Assembly (NCBI GenBank): GCA_015060625.1
Contig: SUYC01000017.1
Location: 1-64,000 of the forward strand
DNA length: 64,000 bases
Direction: 5' to 3'
Source: Xylanibacter ruminicola
GTDB lineage: Bacteria > Bacteroidota > Bacteroidia > Bacteroidales > Bacteroidaceae
Shown here: piece after piece, positions 9,381 to 16,874 of the stretch
Numbering within the stretch: position 1 is the stretch's first letter
How the letters are laid out: each line of letters opens with the position of its first letter
Notes under the pieces: model-generated
What the model saw: the letters and a program-made list of their open reading frames with translations, nothing else
What the model was told of the DNA's origin: nothing
Databases searched by the model: none
Translations under genes and position numbers: made by a program

Positions 9381-9533
9381 ATGAAGAAGAACTATCAGAA
9401 ACCCGCCATGCGCGTCGTGCTATTACAGCAACAGCAGCACCTTCTCAGCGGCAGCAATGAAGTGCAATCCCTTCGCGGCGGCTACTTCGACTACGTCGGC
9501 AGTGATGAGGACTACGACGGAGATGCGAGATAA
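9381..9533 (+). CDS. 50-aa KKxYxxP peptide of the Prevotella/Bacteroides type
   Basis: Begins MKKNYQKPAMRVVLLQQQQH, continues LLSGS and ends in an acidic Tyr/Asp-rich tail. Very small proteins with this start and a central LLxxS are frequent next to surface-protein genes in Bacteroidales, and their role is not known. A strong AAGGAGG lies about 10 nt upstream of the ATG, unusual for this phylum and supportive of translation. It is 18 nt after the InlB-repeat gene and probably in the same transcript. Confidence 0.65.
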   Translation: MKKNYQKPAMRVVLLQQQQHLLSGSNEVQSLRGGYFDYVGSDEDYDGDAR

Positions 9534-9692
9534 ATAATGTAGAACTCCACTAATACTTTCCGACTATGAGTAACCATCAGCAGAGAGAGAAGGGAAGACC
9601 TCCGCCGGAACGAGCCTCTCCGCCGCGAGTGGTGCTACTATGAGATAAGGAAACGACAACTTTTCGTATTGTATAACAAAAAACAGAAGATT

Positions 9693-9905
9693 ATGGCACA
9701 GGAAACACTGACGACGAGCTATCTGGCTCAACTGACCAACGCCAAACTCTACTACATCAGCGGCGGGAAGAGCGGCGGCGACAAGCCTGCGCCCACGCCC
9801 GACGGTGGTTCTGACGATGGCGGTTCAGACGATGGCGGCAGCGACGTGACACCCGTTACGCCGGAGCCGACTCCCACGCCCGACCCGAGCGGCGACGGCG
9901 ATTAA
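9693..9905 (+). CDS. 70-aa peptide with low-complexity Gly/Asp/Pro tail
   Basis: The ATG at 9693 is preferred; a TTG 24 nt upstream in frame is possible. The N-terminal ~25 residues (ending NAKLYYISGGKSGG) look ordered. The rest is repetitive: PTPDGG, two copies of SDDGG, then PTPTPDPSGDGD. It may be an exported or double-Gly-processed peptide, but there is no peptidase or transporter beside it. Same strand as the 9381 peptide, followed by a terminator. Confidence 0.5.
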   Translation: MAQETLTTSYLAQLTNAKLYYISGGKSGGDKPAPTPDGGSDDGGSDDGGSDVTPVTPEPTPTPDPSGDGD

Positions 9906-9939
9906 TCGCGTCTGAATAAACCATCTGCATAGTACAACG

Positions 9940-9982
9940 CTGCCCGAATATCGTAGGAACGATGTTCGGGCAGTGTTTCTTT
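9940..9982 (+). terminator. Rho-independent terminator closing the surface-protein cluster
   Basis: CTGCCCGAA-TATCG pairs with CGATGTTCGGGCAG across a short loop and is followed by TGTTTCTTTT. Confidence 0.75.
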
Positions 9983-10102
9983 TGTCTGCCTGCCATCGTG
10001 TTACAAATGAATAGCCTTGCGTTACGGATAAATATGTATATAAGCCGGAGAATGGTTAATTTTGCAACCAAAAGCAGATAATAATTAAAACGATTAGAGA
10101 CT

Positions 10103-10717
10103 ATGCAGAAAATGAAATTCAAGATTTGTTTGTTCGTGCTGCTGGCAGTGGCATCCGTAGCACAGGGACAGTCGTTCCGCGACATTGAGGGACTGAAGGA
10201 GATGCGCCGTGACTTGCAGACGGAGGACTCGCTGATGCGCTTGGGCATCCTGAAGGACGAGGCCACGGGACAGCCTTACTTCACGGGCTATAGTTACAAC
10301 GTGCTGTATGACTGGGACCAGTATTTCGAGGCTATCGTGCAGATTTACATGGGTTGGCCGTCGGAGTATATCAAGAACGGCGTGCTGCTGTTCCTACAAA
10401 ACCAGCGCGAGGACGGTTTCATTGCCCGCTCGGTGCCATCCAACCCGTCGCACGACAACGAACATGTAAAACCCTTCCTCTCGCAGATAGCACTCCTTGC
10501 CGTGCAGGAGTATGGTGAGAAGGACTGGATTCTGGAGAAGAACACCTTTGAGCGACTGAAGAAATACTTAGACTACTGGCTCGTGAACATGGACGAGGAC
10601 GGCAACGGACTGAGTGAGTGGATGTCGGCACCGCATACGGGCATGGACAACCAGCACGAACGGGCCGGATGGTGGCTCGACCGCTGCTCGGAGGGCGTTG
10701 CCTTCGTGGATATTTGA
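10103..10717 (+). pseudogene. Truncated MGH1/GH63-like glycoside hydrolase
   Basis: 204 aa with signal peptide (CLFVLLAVASVAQG). The sequence YNVLYDWDQYFEAI...GWPSEY and NQREDGFIARSVP is typical of the N-terminal half of (alpha/alpha)6 glycosidases of the trehalase/GH63/MGH1 kind. Such proteins usually run to several hundred residues. Here homology-like sequence stops at about residue 200 and the frame closes at 10717, so the catalytic region is missing. DNA right after it belongs to an unrelated methyltransferase remnant on the other strand, which points to a deletion joining two genes. Probably non-functional. Confidence 0.6.
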
Positions 10718-10755
10718 ATAGCTTTTTAATGGCAGGAAAATATCCTCAAAGGTTA

Positions 10756-10893
10756 CTATTTTCTCTGTTTCAGCTCATCGGTAAACTGCGGTATCTCGAT
10801 GACTTCGGCAAACAGTCCACCATTGGTATAGGGGAATGCTGCAAGTTCGGCCTGCAGGTATTTCTCAGGTTTCAAGATGTACCGAATAATCAG
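10756..10893 (-). pseudogene. C-terminal scrap of a DNA methyltransferase
   Basis: Read on the minus strand, 45 codons between two stops give YILKPEKYLQ, then PYTNGGLFAE and EIPQFTDEL. The NGGLF...IPxFT string is typical of large type II/BREX-like N6-adenine DNA methyltransferases. No start codon or catalytic NPPY motif is present. It abuts the truncated glycosidase and looks like the residue of a lost restriction-modification gene. Confidence 0.5.
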
Positions 10894-11077
10894 CTAATGC
10901 TGTTATATTTTACCCACAAAAGTCACACCGGCACTGTCAGTCGAAACTGGCGCCTGTGATCGACTGCAAAGGTAGAGAATAATTGGGAAATATGCAAGAA
11001 TTTAGGAGAAAAAATGGGGGGTGGTACATGTTTTTCCGCCATATTGGGCCTAATAAATAAAATAATCGCCGATTATT

Positions 11078-11108
11078 TTGCATGTGCAAATAGATACTCG
11101 TACCTTTG
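11078..11108 (+). promoter_or_regulatory. Promoter of the VirE-like cassette
   Basis: TTG at 11078-11080 and TACCTTTG at 11101-11108, 23 bp apart, a textbook Bacteroidetes match. It precedes a 31-aa reading frame and the cassette genes from 11308. Confidence 0.65.
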
Positions 11109-11136
11109 TGGAAAATAAGCTGTAAATTAGACAAAA

Positions 11137-11232
11137 ATGAATATCCATCAACTAAGCCAGATAGGCTGGGCGGCATTTCTTAAAATTGCCGCCCTGAGAC
11201 CCAAACCGCCCACAAACGGAGCTGCGACTTAA
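11137..11232 (+). CDS. Possible 31-aa leader peptide containing a strong hairpin
   Basis: The frame reads MNIHQLSQIGWAAF and so on to a TAA at 11230-11232. It starts about 29 nt after the promoter -7 box. Inside it GGGCGGCA (11168-11175) pairs perfectly with TGCCGCCC (11187-11194), so the DNA could instead be a structured leader. No Shine-Dalgarno is obvious. Coding status is uncertain. Confidence 0.3.
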   Translation: MNIHQLSQIGWAAFLKIAALRPKPPTNGAAT

Positions 11233-11307
11233 CAAGGATTATAGGCGTAACCACGTTACGTAGAGAGCAAATTAAGATCGTATAAATTTTTGCAACTTAA
11301 ATTGTTT

Positions 11308-11652
11308 ATGAAAGAGAGCAAAAGCTTCCTTTTAGAGAAGATATGGCCCCATTATCAAGGGAAAATGGAATCCAAAATGGAACTGTGGCGCGACATGATG
11401 TGCGAGGAGTTGAAGCACCTGCCAGTGGCAGAGTGGGAGAATCTGACGTTCGACTTCAAAAATCATAAAAAGTGCAGGATATATCGCGATTTGATGTATG
11501 CGTTTAAGAATAAGTGGACACGATTCAGGACGGTAAAAGAGATGGCGAGATTCTTGGCAAGCGGTTCTAATATTGCCGAAAACGAAGATTTCCACATCAG
11601 GGTGGAAACCATCCGCCATAGTCTGAACCAACAGTTGAAATATATTACATAA
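11308..11652 (+). CDS. Hypothetical protein upstream of the VirE-like ATPase
   Basis: 114 aa from the ATG at 11308; a TTG at 11290 is the alternative. Rich in Lys, Glu, Trp and Phe and predicted helical, with no signal or membrane segment. I do not recognise the family. It lies 17 nt ahead of the VirE-like gene and so is very likely co-transcribed with it. The C-terminal part (KEMARFLASGSNIAENEDFHI) has a helix-turn-helix flavour, which would fit a DNA-binding helper; this is a guess. Confidence 0.6.
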   Translation: MKESKSFLLEKIWPHYQGKMESKMELWRDMMCEELKHLPVAEWENLTFDFKNHKKCRIYRDLMYAFKNKWTRFRTVKEMARFLASGSNIAENEDFHIRVETIRHSLNQQLKYIT

Positions 11653-11669
11653 TTAAGGACAATACAACA

Positions 11670-13478
11670 ATGGAACTATCATTATTACTACACAGCAAGG
11701 ATGCCTGCCCGCGCACAGTGACGCTTGAGCAGGTGGTAGAGTTGATAACCACAGGCAACAGCCTGCAGATGCCGCTATGCTCGGTGGCCGCTGTATTGGA
11801 AGGCGGCTACCGGCAGAAGGATGCCACCCGGATGACGGGGCTGGCGGTGGTGAGTTACACTGCCCTGGATGGCGGCAGTGTGGCGGAGCTCCGTGAGGAG
11901 GCACGTGCCGACTCGCACACGCTGCTGCTCTTCGGCACGGCCGATACGCTGCACATCATCTTCGGCTATGAGATCGACCGCACTTACGATCTGCATCAGC
12001 AAAAACTGTTCTATCCCAAGGCCTACGACTTGGGGGCTGACTACTACGATCAGCTGTTGGGACTGAAGACCGATCGTGCTGACAAGGGGCGCATGGTGCA
12101 GTTGGTGGCCGATGCGGCTGCCTATCACCAAACAGATGCCGAGCCTTTCTATGTGTGGGAGATCAAGGAGGCCAATCAGGCCAAGCGTGAGGGGCGCAAA
12201 CCGCGTGGCACCCCACGAGAGCGCAAGCCCAACTGGCAAGAGACATGGGCTAGTGTGCAGGATATCCAAACTTTCCTGGATGCCAACATCCAGTTGCGGC
12301 ACAACGTGATAACACGGCGCGTGGAGTATCGCAAGTTTGCCAATGCCACCGAATGGAAACCCATCGACGATTATGTGGTAAACTCGCTATGGAGCAAGAT
12401 GGCGGTCGAGAAGCAGGTGAGGGTGCAGGATATCTTCAGGGTGATAGAGTCTGACTATGTGGCATACTTCAACCCCTTCCTCCACTATTTGCTGCATCTG
12501 CCGCCCTGGAATGGGTGCCCTTTCATCGAAATGCTTTCGTGGAGCGTCACTGTGAAAGGAGGCAAGCAGCAGCAGAAGCTCTTTTACGAGTGTCTGCGGC
12601 GTTGGCTTGTAGGCATGGTGGCAGGGTGGGTGGATGATGAGGTGGTGAACCACGAGATACTGGTGCTGATAGGTGAGCAGGGCTCGTATAAGACCACCTG
12701 GTTCCAGCATCTGTTGCCGCCCGAGCTGCGACAATATTTCTACACCAAAAGCAACTCTTCACGCATGACCCGCGACGACCTGCTGACGCTTACGCAGTAT
12801 GGACTGATATGCTGCGAGGAGCTCGACACCATGCGCCCGCAAGAGCTCAACCAGTTGAAGGCGGCTGTGACGATGAAAACTGTTGACGAACGAGCAGCCT
12901 ATGCCCGCTATCATGAGCATAGGCCCCACATCGCCTCGTTTTGCGGTACGGGCAACAATGTGCAGTTTCTCAACGACCCCACAGGCAACCGTCGCTGGTT
13001 GCCCTTTGAGGTGGACTGCATTCTCGACCCCAGAGATAACGAACCTCTCTGGGATCAAGTGTATGCCGAGGCCTATCATCTGTATCGCGATGGTTTCCGC
13101 TATTGGTTCTACCGTGGCGAGTTGGCCGAACTCTCCAAGCACAACGAGGCTTTTGAGGCTCCCCGACAAGAGCAGGAACTGATAAGGCAGATATTCCGTG
13201 TGCCCGGTCCTGGCGAGACGGGCGAGTTTATCACCCGCACTGGCATCCTGCAGGCCATCGGTTGGAATCCCGCCCTGCGGCTCAACATCAACAATATCGC
13301 CCCGGCCATGAAGGAACTGGGCTTCCCGCGCAAGCGCACAAACAGCGAGCGAGGCTATCTGGTGTGCCGCTACAGCGAGTTGGAGAAGACGGAGCAGAAG
13401 TATGCCAAGGCGCGTGTGGCCAAGGATGAGCACGCAGGGGATGACGACACTGATGACGCTAGTGACGCCTTTATCTGA
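11670..13478 (+). CDS. BT4734-like / VirE-type P-loop ATPase
   Basis: 602 aa. The N-terminal ~150 residues match the pattern of the BT4734/BF3469-type domain that precedes VirE domains in Bacteroidales. The central and C-terminal part is a VirE (virulence-associated E) superfamily-3-like ATPase: Walker A GEQGSYKT at residues 335-342, Walker B-like CCEELD about 42 residues later, and a sensor-like GTGNNVQFLND. Related proteins in phages and plasmids are helicases that work beside primases. No primase motif is evident in the N-terminus. It heads a conserved set with DUF4248, an HU-like protein, smalltalk and an amidase, so a DNA-handling role is likely. Confidence 0.8.
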   Translation: MELSLLLHSKDACPRTVTLEQVVELITTGNSLQMPLCSVAAVLEGGYRQKDATRMTGLAVVSYTALDGGSVAELREEARADSHTLLLFGTADTLHIIFGYEIDRTYDLHQQKLFYPKAYDLGADYYDQLLGLKTDRADKGRMVQLVADAAAYHQTDAEPFYVWEIKEANQAKREGRKPRGTPRERKPNWQETWASVQDIQTFLDANIQLRHNVITRRVEYRKFANATEWKPIDDYVVNSLWSKMAVEKQVRVQDIFRVIESDYVAYFNPFLHYLLHLPPWNGCPFIEMLSWSVTVKGGKQQQKLFYECLRRWLVGMVAGWVDDEVVNHEILVLIGEQGSYKTTWFQHLLPPELRQYFYTKSNSSRMTRDDLLTLTQYGLICCEELDTMRPQELNQLKAAVTMKTVDERAAYARYHEHRPHIASFCGTGNNVQFLNDPTGNRRWLPFEVDCILDPRDNEPLWDQVYAEAYHLYRDGFRYWFYRGELAELSKHNEAFEAPRQEQELIRQIFRVPGPGETGEFITRTGILQAIGWNPALRLNINNIAPAMKELGFPRKRTNSERGYLVCRYSELEKTEQKYAKARVAKDEHAGDDDTDDASDAFI

Positions 13479-13486
13479 ACATCTCT

Positions 13487-13540
13487 CATGCGTACGTGCA
13501 CGAACTTTTCTGTCCAGCGGAGTTCCTGCACGTACGCGTG
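13487..13540. repeat. Long interrupted inverted repeat between the VirE-like gene and DUF4248
   Basis: Arms 13487-13500 and 13527-13540 match at 13 of 14 positions, with a core of GCGTACGTGCA and TGCACGTACGC. After one C-C mismatch, GAACT (13502-13506) pairs with AGTTC (13521-13525), extending the stem to about 19 pairs with a 14-nt loop. No T-run follows, so it is not a simple terminator. Confidence 0.7.
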
Positions 13541-13573
13541 AAGTTATTTAAAATCTTTAATGTCACAACAATT

Positions 13574-13789
13574 ATGTTAGAAGTAAAAGACTATTCAAAG
13601 CAAGAGTTGGCTGATGCCTTGTATGCCAAGAACATCAAGCCTGAGAGCAGATTGCGCAAGCTGTGGCGCGAGATTACGGGCTGTCCCGACCTGATGGCCG
13701 ACCTGCACCGCCTGCACTACCATAGTGGCGATTCGGGCTTCACTGCCCAGATGGTGGAACGCATCAAATACTATCTGTGTATAGATTGA
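13574..13789 (+). CDS. DUF4248 family small protein
   Basis: 71 aa from ATG 13574. The pattern YSKQELADALY, RKLWREITG and MVERIKYYL is that of DUF4248, a short Bacteroidales family found next to VirE-like genes. It is predicted to be all helical with a winged-helix or helix-turn-helix look (KQELADALYAKNI). Function unknown; DNA binding is plausible. It lies 95 nt after the ATPase gene, separated from it by the strong inverted repeat. Confidence 0.7.
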   Translation: MLEVKDYSKQELADALYAKNIKPESRLRKLWREITGCPDLMADLHRLHYHSGDSGFTAQMVERIKYYLCID

Positions 13790-13809
13790 AAGAATGTTAA
13801 ATACTTGCT

Positions 13810-14024
13810 GATTCTGCCGATTGTGGCGATTGTGATGGATTCTGCCGACATCGGGAGGGCTGGGATGTTGTATCTTTGTAACCGGTAAGCAAGACGGGCC
13901 GTTGGGATGGCACTTGTGCCTCGCTCAGACGTCACGAACCACTCGTTCCGACTATCTCTACACCCCTATAGGGATTATCCGAACACCTGGTTGAGACTAT
14001 CCGGATAGCACGTGCCGACTATCT
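13810..14024 (+). promoter_or_regulatory. Leader of the HU-like gene: direct repeats, -7 box, 22-bp phased motifs
   Basis: GATTCTGCCGA occurs twice (13810-13820 and 13838-13848) upstream of a -7 box TATCTTTG (13871-13878). Downstream, GACTATCT/GATTATCC-type octamers start at 13950, 13973, 13995 and 14017, spaced 22-23 bp. A weaker GACGTCAC sits one period earlier at 13928. The coding region starts at 14104, so the leader is about 220 nt, far longer than its neighbours'. The phased octamers look like protein-binding sites, possibly for the HU-like product. Confidence 0.55.
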
Positions 14025-14103
14025 GAGCAACTCACACCTCGCCTCGGCTGCCAAAAAAAAACTTCAATTCTTCAATTTTTCAATTCTTAAATTTTAAATC
14101 ATT

Positions 14104-14655
14104 ATGAGTCAGAAGTTTATTAAGCTCAAGAACAACAACCGCGCCAACACAAAGGCTTTCGGTAAGTTTTTTGCCACTGCGGTTTACGACAATCATTTTG
14201 TGGGTACCGACGAGATTGCTGAGTTTATCCAGCGCCAGGCATCGGTCAAGAAGAGCGACATCAAGGCCGTGCTGCAGGAGCTGGGCGAGGCCATGAAGCA
14301 CTTCTTCGAGATGGGACAGAAGATCAAGCTCGAGGGCATCGGTATCCTGAAGGTGGGATTCTCGAGTATCGGCGTGGCTAAGGCCGAAGAGTGTTCGGCT
14401 TCCACCATCACTACACGTCGCATACTGTTTCAGCCTGAAACAGAGCGCGTTGTGGTGGGTCAGCAGAAGCGCAGTGATGGCAGCGTGAAGCAGAAGTATG
14501 TCACGGCCATCAGTCTGCTCAAGGATGTGGCATTCGAGGAAACCCACGATAACTCGATGCACACCGAGAGCCCCGCGCCTGCTACTGGTGGCAGCACCGG
14601 AGGCAATACCGGCGGTGGCGCTAGCGATCCCGGCGGTGGCCCTAACGGCGATTAA
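14104..14655 (+). CDS. HU-like DNA-binding protein with glycine-rich tail
   Basis: 183 aa. Residues 1-125 show the extended Bacteroidales HU-like domain (HU family, IHF/HU fold): VGTDEIAEFIQRQASV, then a long helix VLQELGEAMKHFFEMG and KIKLEGIGILKVGF. The last ~35 residues are low-complexity Gly/Ser/Thr/Asn/Pro. It is expected to bend or coat DNA. It follows an unusually long leader with phased repeats and precedes smalltalk and the amidase. Chromosomal HU proteins are near 90 aa; this longer form is the one typical of this cassette. Confidence 0.85.
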   Translation: MSQKFIKLKNNNRANTKAFGKFFATAVYDNHFVGTDEIAEFIQRQASVKKSDIKAVLQELGEAMKHFFEMGQKIKLEGIGILKVGFSSIGVAKAEECSASTITTRRILFQPETERVVVGQQKRSDGSVKQKYVTAISLLKDVAFEETHDNSMHTESPAPATGGSTGGNTGGGASDPGGGPNGD

Positions 14656-14841
14656 GCCCTGAATAGCTGAAGATGGCAGATGTGTCAGGGGCAAAGCGAT
14701 ACCATCCCTGTGAGAACACTGGCATGCTCAATTCTCAAATATCAATCTTCAATCTGGTATGTACGCAGCCTGCGCATCTGCATCTTCCTTTTTTAATAAC
14801 TTCATCCATAAACCTTAACCCTTTTAAAAAACGTATTAGAT

Positions 14842-14952
14842 ATGAAAATCAAGTGGACTACAATCAAGCAGATTCTCAAGATTCTGGCAACCATCATCAC
14901 TACCTTGGCCGGCACTTATGCCGTTCAGAGCTGCGCTCCCCATTGGTTTTGA
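14842..14952 (+). CDS. Smalltalk protein
   Basis: 36 aa: a short basic start (MKIKWTTIKQ), one hydrophobic helix (ILKILATIITTLAGTYAV) and a C-terminal QSCAPHWF. This matches the tiny family called smalltalk in Bacteroidales, which sits beside the amidase in this cassette. Probably a membrane peptide. The helix plus a neighbouring muralytic amidase resembles a holin-endolysin pair in outline, but such a role has not been shown to my knowledge. It ends 17 nt before the amidase start. Confidence 0.75.
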   Translation: MKIKWTTIKQILKILATIITTLAGTYAVQSCAPHWF

Positions 14953-14969
14953 TTAAATACCCGAGAGTT

Positions 14970-15410
14970 ATGACGAAGGAATTGAAACCCCTAAAGAAAG
15001 TATCACTGCTTGTGGTACATTGCACAGCCACCAAGTGTAACCGTCCTTTCAGTGTTGAGAACCTGATAGCCTGTGGCGAGGCCAAATTTGGTCAGTGCTC
15101 TTATCATTATTATGTGCGCCGTGATGGTGAGATTATCCCATTACTATCCGAAATGGTACAAGGTGTGCATGCCCGGCATTACAACCACTGTTCGCTCGGC
15201 ATCGTGTACGAGGGTGGACTGAACGAGAAAGGGAAAGCTATCGACACCCGCACCGAAGTCCAGAAACATGCCCTTTATGAGCTGCTGAAGGATCTGACGG
15301 AAGAGTATCCCAGCGCCCGCATCGTGGGGCACTGCGAGTTGCCCCACGTAGCCAAGGCCTGCCCCTGCTTCATCCCCAGCACCGAGTACGCCGCCCTGCA
15401 GCCGAAATAG
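14970..15410 (+). CDS. N-acetylmuramoyl-L-alanine amidase
   Basis: 146 aa from ATG 14970. Amidase_2/PGRP fold: zinc-ligand His in LLVVHCTAT, second and third ligand region in IVGHCELPH and KACPCF, plus SYHYYVRRDGEI and YNHCSLGIVYEGG typical of T7-lysozyme-like amidases. It would cleave the MurNAc-L-Ala bond of peptidoglycan. No signal peptide is visible, so the enzyme needs another route to the wall; the smalltalk peptide 17 nt upstream is an obvious candidate helper. Last gene of the cassette, with a strong terminator behind it. Confidence 0.9.
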   Translation: MTKELKPLKKVSLLVVHCTATKCNRPFSVENLIACGEAKFGQCSYHYYVRRDGEIIPLLSEMVQGVHARHYNHCSLGIVYEGGLNEKGKAIDTRTEVQKHALYELLKDLTEEYPSARIVGHCELPHVAKACPCFIPSTEYAALQPK

Positions 15411-15438
15411 CATATTTGGGTAGAACTTTCAGTAATTA

Positions 15439-15470
15439 AGCGAGGATTTTTCCTCGCTTTTTATTTTTTT
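15439..15470 (+). terminator. Strong terminator ending the VirE/HU/amidase cassette
   Basis: AGCGAGGA (15439-15446), a TTTT loop, TCCTCGCT (15451-15458), then TTTTATTTTTTT. A new -7 box (TATCTTTG, 15474-15481) follows at once for the aspartyl protease gene. Confidence 0.9.
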
Positions 15471-15511
15471 ATGTATCTTTGCACCCGATATTGATAATTA
15501 ATGAAGTTTTT

Positions 15512-16687
15512 ATGAAACGTTTATCAACCATTTTTTTAGCATTAAGTTGTCTGAGCGTGATGGCGCAGAGTAGTGATGATAATACCATGCCCTTTGTGTA
15601 TCACGGGCATATCTATCTGCAGACAACCATCAACGACAGTGTGCATGTTAATACGCTCTTTGATACCGGTGCGGCCAACATCTTTGGTATCGACAGTGTG
15701 GCGCTTGCGCAGTCGGCCTGGCATCCGCAGCAAGTGGGCAAGGCCAGGGCTGGTGGTGCCGCTGGATCTACTATGGTGCGGGTGATTGCCGACGGCACCA
15801 AGGTGCAGATGGGAAATGTGGTGCAGCAGTATCCAATCGTGCCGATATTCAAGTTGCGCGACATTGTGAACCGTCATGCGGATGGCATCTGGGGCATCAA
15901 GGATATCTCAAAATATCCGCTCGAAATCAATTTCGAGAAGCGCTATCTGAAACAGTACACCAGCACCGTGCCTAATACCGAGGGCTATCAGCAGTTGCCC
16001 ATCAAGTATGAGGATGATCGGATTATGCTGCAGGCCGAAGTGCTGTTGGGTGGCCAGAAAATCAAGGGCTGGTACTTGATGGATACTGGCAGCGGTGGTT
16101 CGGTGAGCTTCACATCGGGGGCTGTCGCCGAATTCGCTTTTGAAAAGATTGAGGGCAAGCGCTATCTGGCGGATATGACGCAGGCCGGCATCGGCGATAA
16201 GGCCATGGAGACATCGGTTGAGATGATGAGCGACCACATACTGATAGGCAGCGACACCATCCGCTATACGGATATCGACTATGTGCCCGAAGGGGTGGGG
16301 GCGATGGGCAACCGACCTTATCTGGGTATTATCGGTAACGATGTATGGGATAGGTATAACATCATTATCGATGCCAAGAACCAGATGCTGTATCTGCGCC
16401 GTCATAAGACCGACGAACCCATCGGAAAGAAATATGGCTATAGTTGGCGCAACCGTACCGACATCTGTCGCGGTTGGGTAGTGTCATATATGAAGCGTTC
16501 GAGCGAGGCCCACGAGGCGGGTGTGGAGATTGGCGACACGATTATCGCTATCAACGGTCGCGATGTGCATGATTACTCCTGGGACGAGGAGGAAGCCCTG
16601 CGCAAAGCTCCCCGCCACGAGCTGAACATCATCACCCCCCAGGACCAGAAAAAACACGTCGTACTCGAAGCCAAAGAATATTGGTAA
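15512..16687 (+). CDS. Secreted retropepsin-like aspartyl protease with PDZ domain
   Basis: 391 aa from ATG 15512, with a signal peptide ending near VMAQ. It carries two aspartyl protease motifs, FDTGAAN (Asp51) and MDTGSGG (Asp191), so a single chain holds both halves of the active site. The C-terminal ~90 residues form a PDZ domain (AHEAGVEIGDTIIAINGRDV). Proteins of this type are widespread in Bacteroidetes and act in the periplasm or on the surface; the substrate is unknown. It has its own -7 box and is followed by a terminator, so it is probably monocistronic. Confidence 0.85.
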   Translation: MKRLSTIFLALSCLSVMAQSSDDNTMPFVYHGHIYLQTTINDSVHVNTLFDTGAANIFGIDSVALAQSAWHPQQVGKARAGGAAGSTMVRVIADGTKVQMGNVVQQYPIVPIFKLRDIVNRHADGIWGIKDISKYPLEINFEKRYLKQYTSTVPNTEGYQQLPIKYEDDRIMLQAEVLLGGQKIKGWYLMDTGSGGSVSFTSGAVAEFAFEKIEGKRYLADMTQAGIGDKAMETSVEMMSDHILIGSDTIRYTDIDYVPEGVGAMGNRPYLGIIGNDVWDRYNIIIDAKNQMLYLRRHKTDEPIGKKYGYSWRNRTDICRGWVVSYMKRSSEAHEAGVEIGDTIIAINGRDVHDYSWDEEEALRKAPRHELNIITPQDQKKHVVLEAKEYW

Positions 16688-16702
16688 TTAGGAAAATACG
16701 AG

Positions 16703-16727
16703 AAAATACGGTTTTTCCGTGTTTTTT
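16703..16727 (+). terminator. Terminator after the aspartyl protease gene
   Basis: AAAATACGG, a T-rich loop, then CCGTGTTTTTT. Confidence 0.6.
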
Positions 16728-16748
16728 GCTAATTTTTCTTCAAAAAAC

Positions 16749-16779
16749 TTGTACATTCCAAATAAAAGTGGTATCTTTG
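16749..16779 (+). promoter_or_regulatory. Promoter of the first Abi_2 locus and its leader RNA
   Basis: TTG at 16749-16751 and TATCTTTG at 16772-16779, 23 bp apart. Confidence 0.7.
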
Positions 16780-16783
16780 CACC

Positions 16784-16870
16784 GCTAGAACCCGCCAAGC
16801 CTCTCCGCTCGACTTCGGTCGCTTGCCTATGCAAGAAGGATGCTCAAATGTGCGGGTCGTTTTATTTTTA
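16784..16870 (+). ncRNA. Structured leader RNA of Abi_2 locus 1 (abiF-RNA-like)
   Basis: Starting a few nt after the -7 box, ACCCGC (16790-16795) pairs with GCGGGT (16852-16857) to close a domain. Inside it are CGAC-TTCG-GTCG (16810-16821, a UUCG tetraloop with a C-G closing pair) and CTTGC-CTAT-GCAAG (16822-16835). The closing stem is followed by CGTTTTATTTTTAT, so it can act as a terminator just ahead of the Abi start at 16875. A structured RNA (the abiF RNA motif) is known upstream of some Abi_2 genes; assignment here rests on layout, not on a covariance search. Confidence 0.6.
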
Positions 16871-16874
16871 TACA

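Noticed and set aside
9566..9643. 25-codon frame between the two tiny peptide genes
   Set aside because: No ribosome-binding site, basic Pro/Arg composition, no resemblance to known small proteins.
11078..15470. The VirE/HU/amidase cassette as an intact prophage or integrative element
   Set aside because: No integrase, structural, relaxase or transfer genes and no flanking attachment-like repeats were found.
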